Source: CADCTB01 sp035494015
GTDB taxonomy: Bacteria > Actinomycetota > Acidimicrobiia > Acidimicrobiales > AC-14
Length of the DNA stretch: 34,586 nt
Direction of reading: 5' to 3'
Assembly: GCA_035494015.1 (NCBI GenBank)
Contig: DATJHJ010000126.1
Location: 1-34,586 of the forward strand
Of this stretch, positions 1-7,483 are shown in pieces. Both the position numbers and the translations under genes were made by a program. Position 1 is the first letter of the stretch, and every line of letters begins with the position of its first letter. The notes under the pieces were generated by a model. It saw only the letters and a list, made by a program, of their open reading frames with translations. It made no database searches and was not told the DNA's origin.

Positions 1-96
1 AAGGCGGCGGGTCACCAGGGCAGGTTAGGGCGGGAGGCAGCGCGGTCGTCCATCAGGTAGGGATACCCGCCCGCCGAGCCGCCGAACGCCGGGGCT
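1..96. other. No gene seen at left edge
   Basis: I see no supportable gene between the window edge and the stop codon of the first minus-strand gene. A short GC hairpin (GGGCT-TC-AGCCC) lies near 93-104 at that stop codon. It has no T tract, so a terminator role is only possible. Confidence 0.4.
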
Positions 97-1185
97 TCAG
101 CCCGCGGCGGCGAGGGCGACGATGTGGGCGGCGGGGTCGTCGGAGAACAGGGCGTGGGCGGCGCCGACCTGCGCCTCGCGGGCCGGACCGGCCGCCGACA
201 GCCGGTCGAGGGCGGCGAGCAGCTCGGCCTCGCCGGCGGGCGCGGTGGTGACCCCGGCGGCCACCATGGCCTTCACGTTGTCCCGGCCGTGGCCTGGAAT
301 GGGCCGGTAGGTGACGATCGGCACGCCGGCGGCGAACGCCTCCAGCGACGTCAGGCCACCTGCGTTCTCGACCACCACGTCGGCGGCGGCCAGCAGGGCG
401 GGCATGCGATCGGTCCAGCCCAACACGATGTCCAGCCCCCGCTGCTCCAGCCGCCGGCGCAGGCGGCGGTCGGAGCCGCATAGGGTCGCCACTCGGAACC
501 GCCCGCTGGCCACGATGGCGGCCACGGTCTCCACCAGCTCGTGGCCCACCCCCCACGACCCGCCGGCCACCAGGACCAGCCGTTCGTCATCGGCGACACC
601 GAGCCAGGCCCGCCCCTCGGCCCGCCGGGCCGGCGCGCCGGCGGTGTCGGTGAACGCCGGCTTGACCGCGGGCCCGGCCACGGCCGTGCGACAGGGGGCG
701 AGCGCCACCGCTGTCTTGGCCGGACCCGCGTGCAAGGCCAGGTTGAGGTCCACGGCCGGGTGCACGGCCCGGGGGTGGACGCCGAAGTCGGTGAGGAAGT
801 TGGCCACCGGCACCCGCACCCTGCCCTCCTGGCGGAGGCGGCCGAGGACGAGGGTGGCGAAGGAGTAGGTCGACACGATGACATCGGGGTCGACGTCGCG
901 CACCCAGCGCATGACCCGGCGGCCGGCGAGGGCCCGCTCGAAGGTCACGAACGGCTCCCACAGCTCGGGGCGGCGGTAGAACAGCTGGTAGGAGGACTCG
1001 TAGCTGTTGGGGGCGTACCGCAGCTGGGCCCGGTAGAAGCGCTCCCAGGCCTCGGCCAGCGGGCGGGGGAAGGCGTCGAGGAAGTCGACGATCACCGGCT
1101 CCCGGCCGCGCTCGGTGAGCCGGCGGGCCAGCTCCTCGGCCGCCCCCTGATGGCCGGCGCCCATGCGGGCGGCGACCAGCAGCAC
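97..1185 (-). CDS. MGDG synthase / processive diacylglycerol glycosyltransferase-like protein
   Basis: About 362 residues. The N-terminus VLLVAARMGAGHQGAAEEL is the glycine-rich opening of the MGDG-synthase N-terminal domain (MurG-like GT-B fold). The C-terminal half carries the nucleotide-sugar site of the GT28 type: VLVAGGSWGVG, then ENAGGLTSLEAFAAGVPIVTYRPIPGHGRDN. The family moves a sugar from a UDP-sugar to diacylglycerol or a related lipid at the inner face of the membrane, so glycolipid synthesis is the likely role; the exact sugar is not visible. The GTG at 1185 was chosen because it directly precedes the first beta strand of the fold; CTG at 1206 is an alternative. The gene diverges from a phospholipid synthase 48 bases away, which fits a membrane-lipid role. 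Confidence 0.8.
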   Translation of the reverse strand: MLLVAARMGAGHQGAAEELARRLTERGREPVIVDFLDAFPRPLAEAWERFYRAQLRYAPNSYESSYQLFYRRPELWEPFVTFERALAGRRVMRWVRDVDPDVIVSTYSFATLVLGRLRQEGRVRVPVANFLTDFGVHPRAVHPAVDLNLALHAGPAKTAVALAPCRTAVAGPAVKPAFTDTAGAPARRAEGRAWLGVADDERLVLVAGGSWGVGHELVETVAAIVASGRFRVATLCGSDRRLRRRLEQRGLDIVLGWTDRMPALLAAADVVVENAGGLTSLEAFAAGVPIVTYRPIPGHGRDNVKAMVAAGVTTAPAGEAELLAALDRLSAAGPAREAQVGAAHALFSDDPAAHIVALAAAG

Positions 1186-1220
1186 CCGGCCGGTGCGGCG
1201 GCGCAGGGGGACGGGCCGGG

Positions 1221-1226
1221 TACGGT
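1221..1226 (+). promoter_or_regulatory. -10 hexamer TACGGT, leaderless promoter
   Basis: TACGGT ends seven bases before the ATG at 1234, matching TANNNT of actinobacterial leaderless promoters. On the other strand TACCCG overlaps it, so the divergent promoters probably share this site. Confidence 0.5.
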
Positions 1227-1233
1227 CCCGGCC

Positions 1234-2001
1234 ATGTTCCGGCGCACGATCGGCCCCTTCGGGGTGAAGGATCTCTTCACCCTGGTCAACCTGCTCAGCG
1301 GGGTCGTGGCCGTCGGGTACGTCGTCCAGGGCCGCCCCCGTGCCGCCGGCTACGCCGTGCTGGTTGGCTTCCTGCTGGGCGACATCCTCGACGGGACCGT
1401 CGCCCGCCGGACCGGGACGGCGAACCGCTTCGGGGCCGAGTTCGACTCGGTCACCGACCACTTCGTGCACGTCTTCGTGCCCGGGTTGGTGTTCTACAGC
1501 GTCTACCAGCGCAGCGGCCACACCGCCTTCGGCCTGGTCGCCCTGGGTGCCCTCATCGCCGGGGCGACGATCCGCCACGCCCGCTTCGCGGCGGCCAAGT
1601 TCGACTACCCCCTGGCCTGGTGCGGCCTGCCCCGCACGGTCAGCGGCTTCGCCGCCCTCTCGTACCCCCTGTCGACCTTCGTGACGTTGGGCCGTGGGTG
1701 CTACCTGTTCGGCTGCGCGGTCGTCGTCGGCCTGTCGGTCATGAACCTGGTCCCCGTCCCCTACATGACCCACCGGGGCCGGCGCGCCATGCAGCCCTAC
1801 GCCAAGGTGGCCTTCGGCCTGTACCTGCTGTGCGCCCCGCTCACGTTCCTGCTCGCCAGGCGCCACACCTTCGACGTGTTCTTCGTGGCCATGGCCGTCT
1901 TCGCCGCCGGTGGCTGGTTCCCGGTCCACCCGGACGAGCGGCGGGAGTTCCGGGTCGAGTACCGCCGCTGGGCGGCCGAACTGAAGGGCGCCCGGCACTA
2001 G
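1234..2001 (+). CDS. CDP-alcohol phosphatidyltransferase (phosphatidylserine synthase-like)
   Basis: 255 residues. The complete CDP-alcohol phosphatidyltransferase signature is present: D50-x2-D53-G54-x2-A57-R58, G67, D71 and D75, which hold the metal ions and the CDP-diacylglycerol. Several hydrophobic segments surround it, as expected for this integral membrane family. The protein joins a phosphatidyl group to an alcohol. The short PssA-like layout (catalytic motif near residue 50 of a 250-residue protein) suggests phosphatidylserine or a related lipid, but the acceptor cannot be read from sequence. The ATG at 1234 is supported by a -10 hexamer seven bases upstream. The stop codon overlaps that of the convergent aminotransferase (shared CTAG). 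Confidence 0.85.
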   Translation: MFRRTIGPFGVKDLFTLVNLLSGVVAVGYVVQGRPRAAGYAVLVGFLLGDILDGTVARRTGTANRFGAEFDSVTDHFVHVFVPGLVFYSVYQRSGHTAFGLVALGALIAGATIRHARFAAAKFDYPLAWCGLPRTVSGFAALSYPLSTFVTLGRGCYLFGCAVVVGLSVMNLVPVPYMTHRGRRAMQPYAKVAFGLYLLCAPLTFLLARRHTFDVFFVAMAVFAAGGWFPVHPDERREFRVEYRRWAAELKGARH

Positions 2002-3176
2002 CGAGCAAAGAACGAGCGGGCGACGTCGCAGACCCGCTCGACCGTCTCGATGGCCATGCCGGAGTGGAGCGGGAGGGACACGATCTCCTCGGCCGCGGCG
2101 TCCGTCACCGACAGGTCGCCCCGCCGGCACCCGCCGTACAGCGTGGTCTGGTGGACGGGGAGCCAGTGGATCCCGGTCTCCACGCCCCGCGCCACCAGGT
2201 GCTCGCGGAACGCCTGGCGGCGGCCGTCGGCCACCCGCACGTAGTAGAGGAACGGGTTGAGACGGTCGACGTCGCCGGAGGGCACCCGCAGACCGTCGAT
2301 CCCGGCCAGTCGCTCCGTGTAGGCCCGGCAGGCGGCCTGGCGGGTGGCCCGGATGGTGTCGAGCTTGGCCAGCTGGGCCAGGCCGATGGCCGCGTGGAGG
2401 TTCGACAGGTGGTAGCGGAAGCCGTCCTCGACCACGTCGAAGTGCCACGCCCGCTGCTGGTGGTAGGCCAGCTCGGCCGGGTGGGAGGCGCCGAGGATGC
2501 GCAGGGCCAGCAGCCGCTCGGCCTCCTCGTCGGTCTTGACCACCACCATGCCGGCGTCGACGCACGAGACGGCCTTGACGGGGTCGAAGCTGAACATGCA
2601 GATGTCGGAGAAGCTGCCGACCATGTCGTCGCCCCGGAAGGCGCCGAAGGAGTGGGCGGCGTCGTGGACGACGCGCAGCCCGTGGGTGTCGGCCAGGGTG
2701 GCGATCGCACCGTGGTCGACGAGGTGGCAGCCGTAGTCCATGGACAGGATGGCCCGGGTGCGGGGACCGATCAGCTCGGCCACCGCCGCGGGGTCGAGGC
2801 AGAGGGTCTCGTCCAGCACGTCGCACAGGACGGGGGCGGCGCCCACGGCCCGGATGGCCTGGACGTCGGCCAGGTGGGTGAAGGCGGGGACGACGACCTC
2901 GTCGCCCGGCCCGACGCCGGCGGTGATGAGGGCGAGGTGGAGGGCGGCGTAGCCGGTGTTGACGGCCACCGCGCGGCGGTCGGCGTCGAGGATCTTCTCG
3001 ACGGCGCGCTCGAAGTCGCCGACGTAGCTGCCCATGCCCAGCCAGCCGCCCCGCAGCGCCTCCTCCGCGGCCTCGATCTCCTCCTGCTCGATCAGGGCCC
3101 GGTAGATGGGTATGCGCTCGATCGGATGCTCCTCAGTGGACGGCGAGGTCCCTTTGGACCTCCTGGCCCGGAGCAT
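1998..3176 (-). CDS. DegT/DnrJ/EryC1/StrS family PLP-dependent aminotransferase
   Basis: 392 residues of the sugar-aminotransferase family, which transfers an amino group from glutamate or glutamine to a keto-sugar nucleotide. Visible landmarks are the N-terminal P-I-Y-R-A-L entry, AVNTGYAALHLAL for phosphate binding, VVHDAAHSFGA (the aspartate that contacts the PLP ring), and FSFDPVKAVSCVDAGMVV, whose lysine is the probable Schiff-base residue. The C-terminus has the usual GIHWLPVHQTTLY segment. The ATG at 3176 is the only ATG or GTG start before the conserved core. A small hairpin (AGGTCC/GGACCT) lies at 3147-3162 inside the first codons. Neighbouring envelope genes suggest an amino sugar for a surface polysaccharide; this is inference. 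Confidence 0.85.
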   Translation of the reverse strand: MLRARRSKGTSPSTEEHPIERIPIYRALIEQEEIEAAEEALRGGWLGMGSYVGDFERAVEKILDADRRAVAVNTGYAALHLALITAGVGPGDEVVVPAFTHLADVQAIRAVGAAPVLCDVLDETLCLDPAAVAELIGPRTRAILSMDYGCHLVDHGAIATLADTHGLRVVHDAAHSFGAFRGDDMVGSFSDICMFSFDPVKAVSCVDAGMVVVKTDEEAERLLALRILGASHPAELAYHQQRAWHFDVVEDGFRYHLSNLHAAIGLAQLAKLDTIRATRQAACRAYTERLAGIDGLRVPSGDVDRLNPFLYYVRVADGRRQAFREHLVARGVETGIHWLPVHQTTLYGGCRRGDLSVTDAAAEEIVSLPLHSGMAIETVERVCDVARSFFAR

Positions 3177-3217
3177 GACGGCCCGCAGATGAGGCCGTGA
3201 TGAAAGCGCCGATCCCG

Positions 3218-3223
3218 TAGGGT
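3218..3223 (+). promoter_or_regulatory. -10 hexamer TAGGGT, leaderless promoter
   Basis: TAGGGT ends seven bases before the ATG at 3231. It overlaps the alternative GTG start at 3222, which argues that 3231 is the real start. Confidence 0.5.
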
Positions 3224-3230
3224 GCGCGGC

Positions 3231-3959
3231 ATGGGTCGAGGGCGACGGGTCGTGGTCGGCGCCGGCGCGGCCGCCGCCCTCGTGCACGCCGCCCCGGCGC
3301 TGAGCAACGTCGACGTCCTGCGCCGCCGCCTGCTCCCCCCCGGGCTGTCCGGGGTCGGCGCCCCCGGCCACGTCGCCCTGACCTTCGACGACGGGCCCCA
3401 GCCCGACTCGACTCCGCAGTTCCTGGACGCCCTCGACCGGCTGGGCTGGCGGGCCACGTTCTTCATGCTCGGCGCCATGGTCGCCCAGGCGCCGGGGCTG
3501 GCCGCCGAGGTGGCGGCCGCCGGGCACGAGGTCGCCGTCCACGGCTACCACCACCGGTCCGAGATGTACCGCGCCTACCCGGACATCGCCGCCGACCTGG
3601 CCCGGGCCGTCGACACCATCGGTGCCGCCACCGGCGCGCACCCGTTGCGCTGGTTCCGGCCCCCCTACGGGACGCTGGCCGCGGGCGGGGTGGTCGCCGC
3701 CCGGCGCCAGGGGCTGCGGATCGTGCTGTGGTCGACGTGGGGCCGGGACTGGCGGGCCGAGGCCACGCCCGAGACGGTGACCGCCGACGTGGCCGCCCAC
3801 CTGGGCCCGGGCGCCACGGTGCTCCTCCACGACTCGGACTGCACCTCGGCGCCCGGCGCCTGGCGCTCGGCCCGGGGCGCCCTCGATCCGCTGGCCGAGC
3901 TGTTCGCGTCGCGCGGCCTGGCCGTGGGCCCGCTGGGCGAGCACGGCCTGGGCCGCTGA
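3231..3959 (+). CDS. Polysaccharide deacetylase (NodB homology domain)
   Basis: 242 residues with a hydrophobic N-terminal segment (residues 6-24) that may be a signal peptide or anchor. All five NodB motifs are visible: TFDDGP at 51-56 (catalytic base and metal aspartates D53, D54), HGYHH at 104-108 (metal histidines), RWFRPPYGT, WSTWGRDW, and VLLHDSD. The family removes N- or O-acetyl groups from peptidoglycan, chitin-like or other surface glycans outside the membrane. The ATG at 3231 was preferred over the GTG at 3222 because a -10 hexamer overlaps the GTG. The next gene overlaps its stop codon, so the two are probably co-expressed. Confidence 0.88.
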   Translation: MGRGRRVVVGAGAAAALVHAAPALSNVDVLRRRLLPPGLSGVGAPGHVALTFDDGPQPDSTPQFLDALDRLGWRATFFMLGAMVAQAPGLAAEVAAAGHEVAVHGYHHRSEMYRAYPDIAADLARAVDTIGAATGAHPLRWFRPPYGTLAAGGVVAARRQGLRIVLWSTWGRDWRAEATPETVTADVAAHLGPGATVLLHDSDCTSAPGAWRSARGALDPLAELFASRGLAVGPLGEHGLGR

Positions 3960-4831
3960 GCCCCAACGTCGCCGCCGGCCTGCTGGCCCTGGCCGCGGCG
4001 GCCCTCTACGCCGTCACCTCGGCCCTGCAGCAGTCGGCGGCCGCCGACGTGGCCCACGAGCACTCGCTGCGCCTCGGCCTCCTCCTCGACCTGCTCCGCC
4101 GGCCCCGGTGGCTGCTCGGGAACCTGGCCGAGGTCGGGGCGGTTGTCCTGCAGTTCGCCGCCCTGCGCCGGGGGTCCCTGGTCCTGGTCCAGACCCTGCT
4201 CGTGGCCGGGCTGCTCTTCGCCCTGCCGCTGGGCGCCGCCCTCCAGCACCGGCGGCTGTCCCGCCTGGACTGGACCGGGACGGTGGCCGTCGTCGTCGGG
4301 CTCGGCTTGTTCGTGGCCGTCGGCCGGCCCACCCGGGGTCGGGGCGAGGCGGCGGCGGGAGCGTGGGCCGTCGTGCTGGGCCTCGGGTGCCTGGTGGTGG
4401 CCGGCCTCATCGTGGCCGCCCCCCGGGAGCCGGGCCCGAACCGGGCCACCCTCCTGGGCGGGGCCTGCGGGGTGCTCTTCGGCCTCGACGCCGCCCTGGC
4501 CAAGGCCTCCGGCCACCTGCTCGACCGGGGCGCCGCCCACGTGTTCAGTGCCTGGGAGCCCTACGCCCTCGCCGCCCTCGGTGCCTTCGGGTTCCTGCTG
4601 GCCCAGAGCGCGTTCCAGGCCGGCCCGCTGGGGGCGTCGCTGCCGCTGATCACCGCCGCCGACCCGGTCACCGCGGCCCTGATCGGCGTGCTCGCCTTCC
4701 ACGAGCGGGTCGCCGGCGACCCCGCGGCGGTCGCCGGCCAGGCCCTGGCCGTGGTGGTGATCGTGGCCGGCGTGTGGGTGCTGGCCCGGTCGCCCCTGGT
4801 CACCGGCCCGCCCCCGACCGGCCCCGGCTGA
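3956..4831 (+). CDS. DMT/EamA-family membrane transporter
   Basis: About 291 residues made of eight to ten hydrophobic segments in two related halves, the pattern of drug/metabolite transporters. Examples are LLALAAAALYAVTSALQQ at the start and AVAGQALAVVVIVAGVWVLA at the end; the second half holds SAFQAGPLGASLPLITAADPVTA, typical of EamA repeats. The substrate is unknown. The start is odd: this frame has no ATG, GTG or TTG between the deacetylase gene and the first membrane segment. The best candidate is CTG at 3956, which overlaps the TGA of the deacetylase (CTGA) and suggests translational coupling. A start farther upstream, inside the deacetylase gene, is formally open but would add a non-homologous tail. 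Confidence 0.7.
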   Translation: MSPNVAAGLLALAAAALYAVTSALQQSAAADVAHEHSLRLGLLLDLLRRPRWLLGNLAEVGAVVLQFAALRRGSLVLVQTLLVAGLLFALPLGAALQHRRLSRLDWTGTVAVVVGLGLFVAVGRPTRGRGEAAAGAWAVVLGLGCLVVAGLIVAAPREPGPNRATLLGGACGVLFGLDAALAKASGHLLDRGAAHVFSAWEPYALAALGAFGFLLAQSAFQAGPLGASLPLITAADPVTAALIGVLAFHERVAGDPAAVAGQALAVVVIVAGVWVLARSPLVTGPPPTGPG

Positions 4832-4842
4832 CGCCGGCCCCG

Positions 4843-4848
4843 TACCAT
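4843..4848 (+). promoter_or_regulatory. -10 hexamer TACCAT, leaderless promoter
   Basis: TACCAT ends seven bases before the GTG at 4856, so the two-component operon probably starts transcription at the start codon itself. Confidence 0.5.
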
Positions 4849-4855
4849 CGACCTG

Positions 4856-5530
4856 GTGAGAGTGCTGGTGGTGGAGGACGAAGCCAAGATGGCCGACCTC
4901 ATCCGGCGCGCCCTGGTGCGCGACGGCTACGCCGTCGACCTGGCCGCCGACGGGGCCGAAGCCCTGTGGGCGGTGGCCGAGTGCGAGTACGACGCCGTCG
5001 TGCTGGACGCCATGATCCCGGCCCCCGACGGCTTCGACGTGTGCCGCCAGCTCCGCAAGGACGGGCGGTGGAACCCGGTGCTGATGCTCACCGCCCGCGA
5101 CGGGGTGGCCGACCGGGTGCGCGGCCTCGACGCCGGCGCCGACGACTACCTGACCAAGCCGTTCGCCCTGAACGAGCTTCTGGCCCGGCTCCGGGCCCTG
5201 ACCCGGCGGAACCTGGGCGCCCGGCCTGTCGAGCTGGCCGTCGGCGACCTCACCCTCGACACCGCCCACCACCAGGTACACCGGGCCGGCAAGCCCGTCG
5301 CCCTCTCGCCCAAGGAGTTCGCCCTCCTGGAGCTGTTCATGCGCCAGCCCGGCCAGGTGCTGAGCCGCAGCCACATCGTGGACCACGTCTGGGACTTCGC
5401 CTACGACGGGGGCTCCAACGTGGTCGACGTCTACGTGCGCTACCTGCGGCGCAAGATCGACCTGCCCTTCGGCCGGCGGGACCTGGAGACGGTCCGCGGC
5501 GTGGGCTACCGCCTCCGCCTGCCCGCCTGA
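4856..5530 (+). CDS. OmpR/PhoB-family response regulator
   Basis: 224 residues. The receiver domain (1-115) has the acidic pair E7/D8, phosphoacceptor D51, T79 and K101. The C-terminal winged helix (about 125-222) has LSPKEFALLELFMRQPGQVLS, the recognition-helix region SNVVDVYVRYLRRKID, and the closing TVRGVGYRL typical of the family. It closely resembles MprA/CutR-type actinobacterial regulators. The cognate kinase starts two bases after the stop codon. The GTG at 4856 has a -10 hexamer directly upstream and no clear Shine-Dalgarno sequence. Confidence 0.93.
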   Translation: MRVLVVEDEAKMADLIRRALVRDGYAVDLAADGAEALWAVAECEYDAVVLDAMIPAPDGFDVCRQLRKDGRWNPVLMLTARDGVADRVRGLDAGADDYLTKPFALNELLARLRALTRRNLGARPVELAVGDLTLDTAHHQVHRAGKPVALSPKEFALLELFMRQPGQVLSRSHIVDHVWDFAYDGGSNVVDVYVRYLRRKIDLPFGRRDLETVRGVGYRLRLPA

Positions 5531-5531
5531 G

Positions 5532-6932
5532 GTGGCCCCCCGGCTGCGCCTGCCGACCTCGATCCGCACCCGGCTGTTCGCCATCTTCGCGGTCAGCGCC
5601 GGGATCCTCCTCGTGCTGACCTGCGCCCTGCTCTACATCGCCTTCGACGCCCAGCTCGACGGGACCATCGACCAGAACCTGCGCGACCGGGCCGCCGACA
5701 TCACCCTCGACCTGCAGGAGGGCAACGTCCAGATCCGGCCCGGCGAGCCCTACGCCGTGCTCCTCGACGGCGAGAGCGGGCGGGTCATCGACTCGACCTC
5801 GACCACCGGCCGCGGGGCGCCCGTGCTCAACCGGCGGGAGCTGGCCCGGGCCCGCTCCCGGGAGATCGTGGTCGTGCGGCGGCGGGTGACCGGGTTGGGC
5901 GACCGGGGCCGGGTGCTGGCCCGGCCCGAGCCCACCGCCGGGGGGGCGTCGGTCATCGTGGTGGTGGGCGAGTCGCTCGACGCCGTGGCCCGGGCCCGCC
6001 AGCGCCTGGGCCTGCTGCTCGGCATCTCGTCGCCCCTGCTGATCGGGGCCATCGCCGGATGCGGATGGATCCTGGCCGGCGCCGCCCTGCGGCCGGTGGA
6101 GCGCCTCACCGAGGAGGCCGAGGCCATCAGCCTGCAGGAGGGCGGCCAGCGGCTGCCCCAGCCGCCGGGCGACGACGAGATCGCCCACCTGGGCCGGACC
6201 CTGAACGCCATGCTCGACCGGATCGAGGCGTCCCTGGCCCGGGAGCGGGCCTTCGTCGACGACGCAAGCCACGAGCTGCGCACCCCCCTGTCGATCCTGC
6301 GGGGCGAGCTGGAGCTGGCCTGCGACCGGCCGGGGAGCCGGGCCGAGATGAAGCGGTCGCTGGAGAGCGCCCTGCAGGAGGCCGAGCAGCTCGGCCGCCT
6401 CACCGAGGATCTCCTGACCCTGGCCCGGGCCGACAGCGGGCGCCTGGAGCCGCACCTGGAGCCGGTCGACCTCCTGGGCGCCAGCCACCGCGCCGTCGTG
6501 CGCTATGCCCTGCCTGGCGGACCGGTCGTGGACGTGGTGGGCGACCCGGTGACGGTGAGCGCCGACCCCGTGCTGCTCGACCGCCTGCTCCGCAACCTGA
6601 TCACCAACGCATCCCGCCACGCCAGCCGCCGGGTGCAGGTGGCGGTGGGCGCGGAGGACGGAGTGGCCTGTCTCACGGTGGCCGACGACGGGAGCGGCTT
6701 CCCGGCCGGCTTCCTCCCCGTGGCCTTCGACCGCTTCACCCGGGCCGACGCCGACCGCAACCGGGACCACGGCGGGTCCGGGCTCGGCCTGGCCATCGTG
6801 GCCGCCATCGCCCGCTCGCAGCGGGGCCGGGTGGAGGTCGGCAACGGCGAGCCGCTGGGCGGCGGCCGGCTGCGGGTGTGGCTGCCCCTCGCCAAACCTG
6901 CTCTCACCCCTGCTTCATCCGTTTCGGGTTGA
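5532..6932 (+). CDS. Membrane sensor histidine kinase
   Basis: 466 residues. There are two membrane segments (about 15-38 and 160-184) flanking an external sensor region, then a HAMP linker starting at LRPVERLTEEAEAI. The dimerisation domain has FVDDASHELRTPLS with phosphoacceptor H247. The ATP-binding domain follows: N box NLITNASRHA, G1 box VADDGSG, F box FDRFTRAD, and G2 box GGSGLGLAIV. It should phosphorylate the regulator encoded just upstream; the GTG start sits one base after that stop codon. The external signal cannot be deduced. Envelope stress is suggested by MprB-like architecture and by the neighbouring genes. Confidence 0.93.
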   Translation: MAPRLRLPTSIRTRLFAIFAVSAGILLVLTCALLYIAFDAQLDGTIDQNLRDRAADITLDLQEGNVQIRPGEPYAVLLDGESGRVIDSTSTTGRGAPVLNRRELARARSREIVVVRRRVTGLGDRGRVLARPEPTAGGASVIVVVGESLDAVARARQRLGLLLGISSPLLIGAIAGCGWILAGAALRPVERLTEEAEAISLQEGGQRLPQPPGDDEIAHLGRTLNAMLDRIEASLARERAFVDDASHELRTPLSILRGELELACDRPGSRAEMKRSLESALQEAEQLGRLTEDLLTLARADSGRLEPHLEPVDLLGASHRAVVRYALPGGPVVDVVGDPVTVSADPVLLDRLLRNLITNASRHASRRVQVAVGAEDGVACLTVADDGSGFPAGFLPVAFDRFTRADADRNRDHGGSGLGLAIVAAIARSQRGRVEVGNGEPLGGGRLRVWLPLAKPALTPASSVSG

Positions 6933-6941
6933 AATTGAGGG

Positions 6942-7457
6942 GTGAACGACCCTCACTCCATCTCCTGCCCCGCCTGCCGGGCCATCGACCGCGCCGACGG
7001 CGTCGAGGACGGCAACCTCTTCCCGGTCCTGGCCCAGCGGGTCAAGCACGAACGGCGGGCGCTCCAGGCCGTGGTCGACGCCCAGGACCGGATCGCCGAC
7101 CGGATCACCGCGTTCGCCGGGTCCCTGAACTTCGTCTACATCCACTCGGTCTGGTTCGGGATCTGGATCCTGCTCAACGTCGGGATCCTGGGGGCCGCGC
7201 TGGAGTTCGACAAGTTCCCGTTCGGGCTGCTGACCATGATCGTCAGCCTGGAGGCCATCTTCCTGTCGACGTTCGTCATGGTCAGCCAGAACCGCCAGGC
7301 CGAGCGCTCGGACATCCGCAGCCAGCTCGACTTCGAGACCAACCTGCGGGCCGAAATTTGGTCGGTCCACATCGGCCAGGCCTTGGGCATCGACGTCGAC
7401 CACGTGGAGGAGGTCGTCGGCCGGGCCATCGAAGGCTCCCGCCAGCAGCTGACCTGA
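6942..7457 (+). CDS. DUF1003 family membrane protein
   Basis: 171 residues. The core matches DUF1003: DRIADRITAFAGSLNFVYIH, a membrane segment, a D-K-F-P-F turn, a second membrane segment and the conserved FVMVSQNRQAERSD. A short N-terminal extension carries a single CPAC pair. The function of the family is not established. It starts at a GTG nine bases after the histidine kinase with GAGGG just upstream, so it probably belongs to the same operon and may be an accessory or target of the sensor. Confidence 0.85.
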   Translation: MNDPHSISCPACRAIDRADGVEDGNLFPVLAQRVKHERRALQAVVDAQDRIADRITAFAGSLNFVYIHSVWFGIWILLNVGILGAALEFDKFPFGLLTMIVSLEAIFLSTFVMVSQNRQAERSDIRSQLDFETNLRAEIWSVHIGQALGIDVDHVEEVVGRAIEGSRQQLT

Positions 7458-7465
7458 TGCGCTAA

Positions 7466-7480
7466 GGGGCGCTCAGCCCC
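7466..7480. terminator. Short GC hairpin between convergent genes
   Basis: GGGGC-GCTCA-GCCCC lies in the 26-base gap between convergent stop codons, with a possible outer CGCT/AGCG pairing. There is no T tract, so this is only a plausible weak bidirectional terminator. Confidence 0.35.
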
Positions 7481-7483
7481 GCG

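Noticed and set aside
3222..3230. GTG at 3222 as start of the deacetylase
   Set aside because: It lies inside the -10 hexamer TAGGGT; the ATG at 3231 has the spacing seen at the other leaderless genes.
3665..5584. Antisense open frame over the deacetylase, exporter and response regulator genes
   Set aside because: It crosses three well-supported genes and has a Gly/Gln/Val-biased composition typical of a shadow frame.
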